Origin: Arenicola marina
Lineage: Eukaryota > Annelida > Polychaeta > Arenicolidae
Direction: 5' to 3'
DNA length: 64,000 nucleotides
Assembly (NCBI GenBank): GCA_964019135.1
Contig: OZ025255.1
Coordinates: forward strand, 8,742,001-8,806,000
In this document: positions 1-12,484 of the stretch, piece after piece
Layout of the letters: each line of letters begins with the position of its first letter
Numbering within the stretch: position 1 is the stretch's first letter
The notes under the pieces: model-generated
Told to the model about the DNA's origin: nothing
Database searches by the model: none
Seen by the model: the letters and a program-made list of their open reading frames with translations, nothing else
Program-made: the position numbers and the translations under genes

Positions 1-895
1 TCCTGCTGATTGCAAGCTTCCCTAAGCCTCCGGCTCTGATGTTGGCTGTCTGGGGACACGAAAGGGTCCTGGGCCGGATAGAAGTGCTCTCTCTCTTTCC
101 CTCTCTCCTCCCCTCATTCTCCCCCCCCCCCACCACCCTCTTTTCGCTCTCTGCCCCTCTCTTTCTCTGTCTCCCCCCTACGTTTCGTTAAATATCTCTC
201 TCCGTTGATTACTGCAAATCCGGAAGTATATATTGCGTGTAATGACGATACAAAAACGTACAAAACGATACAAAAAACGGTGTTTTAGGACGAAGTTTTT
301 TTTGGCCCAGGAACGTGACCTGTGTCACTTTGCCGGTCAGCCATTGGAGACGATCTGAGTTTCCTACCACCACCACACTGCTCAATCACAATTCAGACAG
401 GACATGACAAATATAAGGTGCATAACTCCCTGGATTGCTGAAAGGAGATGACTATCATCTACCTTTAACTTATGCTTTCCTGGAAAGGTTTCTGTAGGGG
501 GGGAGGGGGGGGGGGCAAAATCTAAAATTTTAAATGAAGCCTCCGCATGTAATGTCAGGACTGTTCATGTTGCAGAATCAGAATAAAGAGAAATAGTTTG
601 ACACCTGGTCTTGCTCTGGACGACGCTAAAGGTAGTGTTTTTTAAGCCATACAATTATATGTTTATAACAAAACCAATTTAACATCAATGACGATGAAAG
701 CAATATCTCCAGTGGAGGTTCAACCTTAAGGCAGTATGACGTTGAATATCTACGATCAGTGGAAACGCTTTTTTTTATTGCGCCGTCATGTGTTGCTTCG
801 TTCCCTCTCGTTGTCTACAAGCGCCATCTGTCGGGATGCCGCCCAACCTTCCCTGGGAAACAATGGATCAAATGGACAAATCCCCCAGCAGTCAG

Positions 896-926
896 TCCTT
901 GCCTTGCCTTGCCTTGCCTTGCCTTC
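896..926. repeat. (CCTTG)n pentanucleotide microsatellite
   Basis: About six tandem copies of the pentamer CCTTG. It is short and probably length-variable. No function is implied. Confidence 0.85.
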
Positions 927-1219
927 CCTGCACCAGCCAGCCATCCCCTCTCCTCTGCTGACAGTCGTTTCCTGCCTTGAGGAAGCAGGGAGACAGTGGC
1001 TAAGCCACCGTCATTGCTGGCTGGCGTTGCTTACCGATCGCCAGCTACCTACCATGAGACTATGTTCTGTGGAGATATGGGTGAGAACAAGAGCTCGGTG
1101 AACCGAATGGAAACATAGTAACATGTACGCTCTCAAACTCGGGCTCTCCCGGTGATAAAGTGCACACAAAGCAAATTACAAAGTAATTAATCCCGGCTCA
1201 CGCCAGCTCATACCCGTAT

Positions 1220-1394
1220 CAGGGGCGTGTGCAAGTATCTCTGAGGGGTGGGGGGTGGGGCCAATGAAAAACAAATTAACGACCGGGTGGGGGGGGGGCG
1301 CAGGGGCACACCAGAATTTTGCAACCGGGGGGGAGGGTGCACAGGGGGGCACATCATTTCATAAGAGGGGGCACCTGACCCCTGTGCCCCCCCC
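1220..1394. repeat. G-rich MITE-like repeat (GGGGCGTGTGCA type)
   Basis: It starts with AGGGGCGTGTGCA and contains several G-runs. The right side returns to CCCCTGTGCCCC, which gives the impression of inverted ends. The same opening motif recurs in the element near 46.4-46.6 kb, so this is probably a non-autonomous interspersed element. The boundaries are approximate. Confidence 0.4.
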
Positions 1395-4300
1395 CCTCTG
1401 GACACGTTCATTCGTATTGCTGCCTAAAAAATATTCAGACATTAATTTGGCATTAATTAATATATGCACAGGTGTATGCATCTGTCGTTACGCCTAGCTG
1501 CAGGCTCTGAGATGGCCTGTGGTGCTTCAACTGTTCTGAAATCCACTTTGGACTGGATTCCGCGGCCTCTGCGCCATAATCAAATCTATTTAGATATATG
1601 TAATGAAATCAACTGTTCTCGTCCAGATTGCTCCAGCCCGTGTAATGAGCAAGGATCAGTTGAATGAACATGGATTGCAAATACGCTGGATCAAGTGAAG
1701 GGAGATCTCTTCTTAAGTACTATTTACCACTCCGAGGGTGGAGCGGAGCTGAATAAACTCCAATTGTATAACGACAGACACTAATCTGATACCGACGTAA
1801 TTTAATCTGCACCTGATTGCAAAAGATTTATGCAGACAACCCTAGGTTAAATGGTAAAATGTTGGTCGGTATCTCATTATTTTGACCAATCAAACCACAT
1901 ACTAATGATGAGTAAGTCCTACTTTGATTCGCGTGCAGACATATATAAATATTCGAACTGCACTAAAGAATAAATAATATTATGCATGTCGTTAATCGTA
2001 TTAGGGCAAGAAAACATGGATGATCTATTAACATATAAAGGTTGGTAAATTAATACATTTTAATCTTCGCGATGTATGAATACAGGAGTTTACGACAATT
2101 ATCATATTATTGATAGATTGAAGACATCTATATAAATATATCCACTCTTGAAGACGCTGGCATTTGGTGCGGGCCTGCGATGAATCACCGGGATGGCCTC
2201 TCGACCACCACGGCAGGGTTCATAAAAAGATACCCTAACGCCTGGACGTGATCAATAATTGATAACCTGGCTGACTGATTGGCTCACCTCTCCCCTCCCC
2301 AGAAGTAATTACTACCAGGAAATCGATCCCGACCCGAGACCCTAGCGTGCGCATGCGTGGCGCGGTCTTTCTCAAGGGTCGTTTTGTGGCCAGTAAAGTG
2401 CGAATGTTTCTCATCTCGACTCGGGGGATTTTATGACCTCTGACCCCACTCACGAAACAGTCTACGGGGCGGTTCATGGAGCAATGGAAAGGCGGGTTGG
2501 GCTTGGTGGGGGGGGGGGGGGGGGTGGGGGCGGTGATCGAGCTGGTGGCACTGTCGGTGTTTGAGGTCTTGGCGGTTTCTTTGTTGTGCCTGTCACTCCA
2601 TCATCAGTGGGAGGAACACGCCTGGAACTGATGTATTATATATCGCAAGCTGGTGGCCGGGGTTGGTGGGGTGGGGGGGGGGGGGGGGGTGATACGTACG
2701 GCGCAAACGTTTTGCCGAGGAACAAGAGACGGTTGGGGTGTGTGTGTGTGGTGGGGGGGGGCGGTTTAGGAGATCTGCTTGTCGATAATTTGCGTCCAGC
2801 ATCTCTGTTGATTTTATTACGTTAATTAATTCATTGCAGTGTATCGCATTGTCATGTATTAATTAATTCGATGGAACAGAGCGCGCCATGTCTGGCTGTT
2901 ATATATTACCGGCTTCTTCCCTTTATTAGCGTGCTTCGATATCCCGAGTGAATTGCGCCTTTGGCATGACGCCAAAACTACGCCCAGAGACTTCCGCCCT
3001 AAGGCTGAATTGACCCCCACTGATTTCACGGATCTTAATCAACCTGTGTTCTGAGTTACAACGAGATATGTTGCCCAGCGTGTGATCACATGTGCAGGCC
3101 ACAGGCTCGCTGTAACATGACATCATCATGCTCAGCCCGAATTTAGAGCTTCAAAACAAACATCTGATATCTATTAGGATGTTTGTAGGAGGGCCATTTT
3201 ATATGCAGGCAGCAATGAAACAGTAAACTTCGGGTTGGCTAATATATCCGCTAGCGAATAACAGTGCTGCCCTTCCATCTTTCTATCAGATGTCAAGCAA
3301 AATCCTTTTTTATCATATTTATCATTACATTTCAATACAATACAATAAATGTTAAAATAAATGTTAATCTTTGATTTCAGCGTCATAATATACACATTTT
3401 TGAAAGTGGCAGGAGTTAGTTAGGTTGTGTTAATCCGTGGTAATACATGTAGCGTCAGTTCCAGGAGTAGATCTATTTATATAGCAAAGGCCGACCGTCA
3501 ATCAACCGATAGATAGTTCACCTTATCCGCTGATCAATAGCTAACAAGAGAAACTTCACTCACTGCCATTCAGCGTCTGAAAGAAAATCTATATTTCATC
3601 AGGAAATGGTCGATTTAGGTCCCAATGGGAGATAGATATGATCAATTGGACACACAATAGGATAGCATTGTACCAAGTGACCCCGGATGGGGGGGGGGGG
3701 GCCGCTGGCTTCACGTTACCAAGGTAACGTTGATGTTGCGATTGTTATAAGAAATATCCATTGGATACAGGAAAACTCAGCGGGCCGATGTTTGGGATGA
3801 CGGCATATTCTGGAGAATTTTCATTCTCCCAACAGAGGTCGCTCGCAGTGATGGTCTGCTTGGTGGATTCCGATGGGGTGAGAGGGGTCAGGGCGGTAAA
3901 GGGCGGTGGGTGGTGGGGCGGATATTGGCCACGCTTTGTCTGCAGTAATTTGTGTGTGATTTATCTTGGAGGGCCTATCATTAAGACTGCCTTTGTTACC
4001 TTGCTTGGGTCTCGGTCTCGGGGGAGAGTAGCCTACGGGGCCACATATGTTGGGACCGAGTGGGCGGGGCCCGGAGTGGCGGGTGGGATGGTGGGGTGGC
4101 GCGGAACGGGGCGGAGTGAGGCGCAGGGGAGCGGGTCGGGCGGGGGCGGGGGGGCGGGGGGTGATGATGAAGGGCCAAGTGACGGCAGCGGAGAGCGAAG
4201 AAAATCCTGGGGATGGAGGAACTAAGGAGTGGGGGGTGGGGCGTGCCACAGGGGGCAGGGTGGGTCTCCCTGGGTGGGTGGGTCGGGGGCTGTCAGCGCC

Positions 4301-5509
4301 TGTGTCGTGTGTCCCGGCCACGTCCCCGGACGTGACGTCGCCCTGACAAATGACGGTGATTCCAGCCACGAAATCACCATGGTGATAAACGACAGTCTCC
4401 GTTTCCACTCCCAAAGCAGCTTCATTATCTCACCGACTCCGCCCTAATGTAAACTTATGCCGAGGACGAGTCCCCTGGCGGCGAATATATGACGCCGATA
4501 ACGTCTGCTTTGCATCGGACGGAATTCTTTATGGTTTAGGAAGCAGCTGGATTGTGGCTTTACTTAACTCATCTTAACTCGTCGAGGCTCAGGGAGATCA
4601 TGTGAACATCATCGCTTTACCATATCGTCGTCAGCGCTGGCGGCGTAATAAAAACGAGAGAGAAAACCCCGTGCGACAGAAATACATATATATATCTATC
4701 ATCGTTGTGCCAACCTGTGAATAGCAGCACCCAACCGTTTGGCAGATAGTCACAGGCAAGATTAAATTTTAAGACAAACGATTTCCAGATCTGCTATTTA
4801 ATTCTGGTATTTACCTTGATGTTTAAATAGGTCACGTAAAACCAAGGCAACCCCCCGACCTCCGGGTGAGACCTCGTCACCCCTACCCCCACCCGCAAAC
4901 CCATCCTCACACCCTCTGCAGGCGCCTCCATGTGGTGGTGGTGGTGTGTGTGCGGGGCGGGGGGATGGGGGGGACTTGGAAAAACGTTTATGTCGTAATG
5001 ATAAATGCGATTATAAGTGGGGTGGGCTGCGGCGAAGAAGAAACGGGTTTTGGGGGAAAGAAAAAGCATGATTGTCTCATGCGGCTAATCGCGCGGAACT
5101 AAACTTAAGGGTGGTGACAGGTTAATAGTTGAGGCTCGCTGCAGGGTTCTCTCGTTTGGCGCCGGCGCAGACAGCGGTATGCAGAGGTTGATGATGGCCG
5201 CTCAGGTTGGTTTTGCACATTGTTTGCGGGACATTTCAGTCCAGGCTTGACAACATATAATGTTTTTACGACGCCGGGATGGGTTCCAGCGAATCCCGAA
5301 TGAGCCAGAAGACGCCAATCCGTCACCGTGTTGCGGTGAGGCGTAAAGGGAAACAGGATCATGATGACGTCAGGACTGTAATACCAGAGGTGTTACACAC
5401 CAGGACGGCCATACTAGGACAAATGATACCAAGACCAGGAAACCAAGACTGTAATACCACAGGTGTTATACCAGGAGTGTGATGCCAAGACCGGGATACG
5501 AAGACTGGG

Positions 5510-8500
5510 AAAGCAGGACATGATACCAGGACATGATACCAGGCATGATACCAGGACATGATACCAGGACATGATACCAGGACATGATACCAGGACATTA
5601 TACCAGGACATGGTACAGGGACATGATACCAGGACATGATACCAGGATATGATACCAGGACATGATACCAGGACATGATAGCAGGACATGATACCAGGAC
5701 ATGATACCAGGACATGATACCAGGACATGATACCAGGACGTGGTACCAGGACATGATACCAGGACATGATATCAGGATATGATACCAGGACTGTTAGACC
5801 AGGACTGTAAGACCAGGACTGTAAGACCAGGACTGTCAGACCAGGGCATGATACCAGAATATGATACTAGGACATGATATCAGGAGAGGATACCAGGACA
5901 TGATACCAGGACATGATACCAGGACATGATACCAGGACATGATACCAGGACATGATACCAGGACATGATACCAGGACATGATACCAGGACATTATACCAG
6001 GACATGATACAGGGACATGATACCAGGACATGATACCAGGATATGATACCAGGACATGATACCAGGACATGATACCAGGACATGATACCAGGACATGATA
6101 CCAAGACATGATACCAGGACATGATACCAGGACGTGGTACCAGGACATGATACCAGGACATGATATCAGGATATGATACCAGGACTGTTAGACCAGGACA
6201 ATAAGACCAGGACTGTAAGACCAGGACTGTCAGACCAGGACATGATACCAGAACATGATACTAGGACATGATATCAGGAGAGGATACCAGGACATGATAC
6301 CAGGACATGATACCAGGACATGATACCAGGGCATGATAGCAGGACAGGACACCAGGACATGATACCAGGACATGATACCAGGACATGATACCAGCACATG
6401 ATACCAGGACACGATACCAGGACTGTAAGACCAGGACATGATACCAGAACATGTTACCAGGACATGATACCAGGACATGATACCAGGACGTGACACCAGG
6501 ACATGATACCAGAACATGATACCAGGACATGATACCAGGACATGACACCAGGATATGATACCAGGACATGATATTAGGACATGATACCTGGACATGATAC
6601 TAGGACATGATACCAGGAGAGGATACCAGGACATGATACCAGGACATGATACCAGGACTTGACACCAGGACATGATAGCAGGACATGATACCAGGACATG
6701 ATACCAGGACATCATACCTGGACATGATACCAGGACATCATACCAGGACAGCATACCAGGACATGATACCAGGACATCATACCTGGACATGATACCAGGA
6801 CATGATACCAGGACATCATACCAGGACATCATACCAGGACATGATACCAGGACATGATGCCAGGACATCATACCTGGACATGATACCAGGACATGATATC
6901 AGGACATGATACCAGGACATCATACCAGGACATCATACCAGGACATCATACCAGGACATCATACCAGGAAATCATACCTGAACATGATACCAGGACATCA
7001 TACCTGGACATCATACCAGGACATGATATCAGGACATGATACCAGGACATGATACCAGGACATGATACCAGGACATGATACCAGGACATCATACCAGGAA
7101 ATCATACCTGAACATGATACCAGGACATCATACCTGGACATGATACCAGGACATGACATCAGGACATGATACCAGGATATCATACCAGGACATCATACCA
7201 GGACATCATACCAGGACATCATACCAGGACATCATACCAGGACATCATACCAGGACATCATACCAGGACATCATACCAGGACATCATACCAGGACATGAT
7301 ACCAGGACGTGGTACCAGGACTGTAAGACCAGGACTGTAAGACCAGGACTGTCAGACCAGGACATGATACCAGAACATGATACTAGGACATGATATCAGG
7401 AGAAGATACCAGGACATGATACCAGGACATGATACCAGGACATGATACCAGGACATGATACCAGGACATGATACCAGGACATGATACCAGGACATTATAC
7501 CAGGACATGATACCAGGACATTATACCAGGACATGATACAGGGACATGATACCAGGACATGATATCAGGATATGATACCAGGACATGATACCAGGACATG
7601 ATACCAGGACATGATACCAGGACATGATACCAGGACATGATACCAGGACATGATACCAGGACGTGGTACCAGGACATGATACCAGGACATGATATCAGGA
7701 TATGATACCAGGACTGTTAGACCAGGACTATAAGACCAGGACTGTAAGACCAGGACTGTCAGACCAGGACATGATACCAGAACATGATACTAGGACATGA
7801 TATCCGGAGAGGATACCAGGACATGATACCAGGACATGATACAAGGACATGATACCAGGACATGATAGCAGGACAGGACACCAGGACATGATACCAGGAC
7901 ATGATACCAGGACATGATACCAGGACATGATACCAGCACATGATACCAAGACATGATACCAGGACTGTAAGACCAGGACATGATACCAGAACATGATATC
8001 AGGACATGATACCAGGACATGATACCAGGACGTGACACCAGGACATGATACCAGAACATGATACCAGGACATGATACCAGGACATGATACCAGGATATGA
8101 TACCAGGACATGATATTAGGACATGATACCTGGACATGATACTAGGACATGATACCAGGACTTGATACCAGGACTTGATAGCAGGACATGATACCAGGAC
8201 CTGATACCAGGACATCATACCTGGACATGATACCAGGACATCATACCAGGACAGCATACCAGGACATGATACCAGGACATCATACCTGGACATGATACCA
8301 GGACATGATACCAGGACATGATACCAGGACATGATACCAGGACATGATACCAGGACATGATACCAGGACATCATACCTGGACATGATACCAGGACATGAT
8401 ATCAGGACATGATACCAGGACATCATACCAGGACATGATACCAGGACATGATACCAGGACATCATACCAGGACATCATACCAGGAAATCATACCTGAACA

Positions 8501-10328
8501 TGATACCAGGACATCATACCTGGACATGATACCAGGACATGATATCAGGGCATGATACCAGGACATGATGCCAGGACATGATACCAGGACATCATACCAG
8601 GACATCATACCAGGAAATCATACCTGAACATGATACCAGGACATCATACGTGGACATGATACCAGGACATGATATCAGGACATGATACCAGGATATCATA
8701 CCAGGACATCATACCAGGACATGATACCAGGACATCATACCAGGACATCATACCAGGACATCATACCAGGACATCATACCAGGACATCATACCAGGACAT
8801 CATACCAGGACATGATATCAGGACATGATATCAGGACATGATATTAGGACATGATACCAGGACTTGATATCAGGACATGGTACCAGGACTTGATATCAGG
8901 ACATGATACCAGGACATGATACCAGGACATCATACCTGGACATGATACCAGGACATGATACCAGGACTTGATATCAGGACATGATACCAGGACATGATAC
9001 CAGGACATCATACCTGGACATGATACCAGGACTTGATATCAGGACATGATACCAGGACATGATACCAGGACATGATACCAGGACATGATACCGGGACATG
9101 ATATCAGGACATGATAACAGGATATCATACCAGGACATCATACCAGGACATGATACCAGGACATCATACCAGGACAGCATACCAGGACATGATACCAGGA
9201 CATCATACCTGGACATGATACCAGGACATGATACCAGGACTTGATATCAGGACATGATACCAGGACATGATACCAGGACATGATACCAGGATATGATACC
9301 AGGACTTGATATCAGGACATGATACCAGGACATGATACCAGGACATGATACCAGGATATGATACCAGGACATGGTAGCAGGACATGATACCAGGACATGA
9401 TACCAGGACATGATACCAGGACATGATACCAGGACATGATACCAGGACATGATACCAGGACTTGATACCAGGACATGATACCAGGACATGATACCAGGAC
9501 ATGATACCAGGATATGATACCAGGACATGGTAGCAGGACATGATACCAGGACATGATACCAGGACATGATACCAGGACATGATACCAGGACTTGATATCA
9601 GGACATGATACCAGGACATGATACCAGGACATGATACCAGGACATGATACCAGGACATGATACCAGGATATGATACCAGGACATGGTAGCAGGACATGAT
9701 ACCAGGACATGATACCAGGACATGATACCAGGACTTGATATCAGGACATGATACCAGGACATGATACCAGGACATCATACCTGGACATGATACCAGGACT
9801 TGATATCAGGACATGATACCAGGATTTGATACCAGGACATGATACCAGGACATGATACCAGGACATGATACCAGGACATGATACCAGGACATGATACCAG
9901 GACTTGATATCAGGACATGATACCAGGACATGATACCAGGACTTGATATCAGGACATGATACCAGGATTTGATACCAGGACATGATACCAGGACATGGTA
10001 GCAGGACATGATACCAGGACATGATACCAGGACATGATACCAGGACTTGATATCAGGACATGATACCAGAACATGATACCAGGACATCATACCTGGACAT
10101 GATACCAGGACTTGATATCAGGACATGATACCAGGATTTGATACCAGGACATGATACCAGGACATGATACCAAGACATGACAGCAGGACATGATACCAGG
10201 ACATGATACCAGGACATCATACCTGGACATGATACCAGGACTTGATACCAGGACATGATACCAAGACATGATAGCAGGACATGATATCAGGACATGATAC
10301 CAGGCCATGATACCAGCACATGATATCA
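5510..10328. repeat. large 13-bp satellite with higher-order structure
   Basis: A tandem array of the 13-bp unit ggacatgatacca, roughly 370 units, with degenerate copies leading in from about 5390. Variant units (gacatcatacc, gacttgatatc, gactgtaagacc, gatagcagg) are clustered rather than scattered, giving larger blocks. A marker group of gactgt-type units followed by a gatactaggacatg unit occurs near 5790, 6180, 7320 and 7710, so a block of about 1.53 kb appears to have been duplicated. The minus strand of the unit has no stop codon in any of its three phases, and 13 is not a multiple of 3. This explains the many long open frames, which all spell the same short peptide repeat. They are not genes. 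Confidence 0.95.
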
Positions 10329-11489
10329 TTCTGAACCATTGTTCTCGCATTTACTTCAATTTTTTATTCTTTTTATTTTATTCAAACATGGAAAATGTAT
10401 CCACCAGACTGGCCAATCATTGGGTGGGTCTAATGACAGGTCTGTTATACAATGTCACAGCCTGAGTCACACAACTCTCTGTACCAACTCTGCCAAGTGT
10501 CTCAGTTTCGACACTATATATGTTTTATGTATGTATATATATGTAAATACAACCACGGTAGACAAATATTACATTTTGATATTTTGAGGCCACGGGCAGG
10601 TTAGAGCAGGGGAGGCGGAGGGGAGGAGGGGGCACAACTTAAACTCACTCTCTCCCATCCCTCAGACAATTCCATGGCTGAATGGCCAACAGACAGATCT
10701 AACCGTTCTTTTGTGCCCCTCGACCCAACGTTGCGATTAATGTATATGATACGCGGAGGCACAATGTTTGACATGTAGGATAGCTGAGACAGTTAGGCCA
10801 CTTTTGCCTATTGTTTCAACAAATTTCGTATCTTTATGTTCATATGTATTTATATTCAATATAAACATCGAAGATACAATGCTTCTCTTCGCTTCCCCGT
10901 CATGCAGGGAAAGTATAGCCTGTTATTGGTTCAATTATTAGTATTCTAGCGATAAGCCTTATCGGCTTTGGGTATGTCGTGCTATGTTTTCATTGTCTCG
11001 ACACTATAACTGCCACCCTGGATAACGACCCACCTTGTAGAGAGCTGTATGACCGCCAACCCCCCACCAACAGCCAAACGAAGTGATCAAAACGGCCCCG
11101 TGGAGTACTTGATGTGTGTTTTCCACGTTCACACGGGCGCTTTATGACAACTACGAAGAAATCGAAGGAAACTGGCAACGGAGTCCATATAGTACGTGTA
11201 TCATGGTAAGACACAAGGGAATTCAAATAAATTGGTATAGAACGCTTTCGAGGGAAGAAGTATGAACCTCTTATGCCGCAGTCTTACCACCTGTGCGGCT
11301 TACACGGAAGGTGCCTAGCTGCACAAAGGGCTGAGAATGGATACACCGTCTTTGGTTCGCTGGGAAACTCTACCAGGTCGATACATCGCACTACAGTGAC
11401 AGTCCGAGAAGACATGACTACATTGTATATGTATCGACGCAGGGATCTATGGAGGACGAGATTCTATCCAAGAGAGGGCCGGTGTGGTG

Positions 11490-11595
11490 TGCGGAATTGT
11501 CCCCCATGTGGAGAGATGTCGCCCGCTGTATGTATCCTAATGGCACCGTATGAACACAAGAGCGGAGAGGGTCTCAATATCATGTATTTTGTATA
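11490..11595 (+). repeat. dispersed repeat fragment
   Basis: About 100 bp share a clear match with 50140-50235, including the block gagggtctcaatatcat versus gagagtgtctcaatatcat. Part of the match also appears near 62820-62860. It is a member of an interspersed family of unknown type. Confidence 0.55.
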
Positions 11596-12085
11596 AGAGG
11601 GACAGCTGCATATGCGCATGGGGGGGGGGGGGGGGACACTTCCGCATGCCACACCGGGAGCACCATGGAAATAGGGAATGACGTACTACGGATTTCTGAG
11701 TTGGGGGGGGGGGGGGAGGGGGGTCAAAAAAAAATATCGTGGGTTTAATACAAAATACCAAAGAAACATGTGTGTGTGTTAGGGTGGGGGGGGGGGGGGT
11801 GGAGATGGCATTTTTTGCTCAAACAAAGGCTGGGAGGGGGAGGCGGTGGCCAGATCCCTTGAATGCACCCCCTCTCTTTATTAATTATATTGGTCTTTTT
11901 AACGTTTTACTCGTTACCATCATTGTAAAAGTGGCACCCTTTTCGTTTAATCTTTTAAAAATAAAGACTTGCCATTTATATCACAGAGGTGGGCTATAGT
12001 GTGACTATACTGGTATATTTACCGAAAATCAAATACATGATTAGGCAAACCATGACAAATATACGGCTTTTCTTAAAAACAATCC

Positions 12086-12091
12086 TTTATT
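12086..12091 (-). terminator. candidate polyadenylation signal, caveolin copy 1
   Basis: AATAAA on the minus strand, about 460 bp past the stop codon of caveolin copy 1. It is the first canonical hexamer I noticed downstream of the gene. No transcript evidence is available here. Confidence 0.4.
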
Positions 12092-12484
12092 GCAAATTTC
12101 GCCGTCTTCATACAACCTACCATCGCAGTAAAATACATACACGGAACTAGAGGATGTTGAAAATACATATCACAGATAGCAGATAGGTGAGCATATATTC
12201 TTCAGTTGAGCCTACGACATATTTGCACCTGATAATTTGCAACATATTGTTTCCATCAATTTACTGCACTTTTAGTGTCAGTGTGAAATGTGTATATGTC
12301 TTAATATTAATTAGTGCACGTTATAAATGACCGAATACCCCATATATCCCGGTATGCCCCTCAAATATGGAAAATAAATAACTAACAGGAGTGTCAGTCA
12401 GTAAATTACAGTGATTTCTTATGCAATAAGGACATAAATATGCACCTTGCACGGGCGACATATGCCAGATGTTGCCCTGTGGTG

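Larger units (their letters stand above)
1..5389. other. intergenic region, no supported gene
   Basis: No reading frame here resembles a protein I recognise, and none is flanked by convincing splice sites. The stretch is rich in long G or C runs (for example near 120, 490, 2500, 2670, 3690 and 4130). Between 3.8 and 4.4 kb it is GC-rich, which opens long frames on both strands that look like composition artefacts. A pentanucleotide CCTTG run lies near 900 and a G-rich MITE-like copy near 1.2-1.4 kb. A distant gene's intron or 5' region could run through here without being visible. Confidence 0.6.
10329..12484. other. intergenic region between satellite and caveolin copy 1
   Basis: No supported gene. 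A dispersed repeat fragment at about 11490-11595 is similar to 50140-50235. Several G-runs lie between 11620 and 11810. The last 400 bp probably contain the 3' UTR of caveolin copy 1, with a minus-strand AATAAA at 12086-12091. Confidence 0.55.

Noticed and set aside
3761-4447. Overlapping long frames on both strands in GC-rich DNA
   Set aside because: The composition lacks stops. The peptides are Gly/Pro/Arg-biased with no recognisable domain.
5510-10328. CRISPR-like array
   Set aside because: There are no unique spacers between repeats and the genome is animal. It is a plain satellite.
5359-10350. Many long minus-strand open frames with a repeating Ser-Trp-Tyr-His-Val pattern
   Set aside because: They are the stop-free translation of the 13-bp satellite in all three phases. 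There is no start context, splice signal or homologue.
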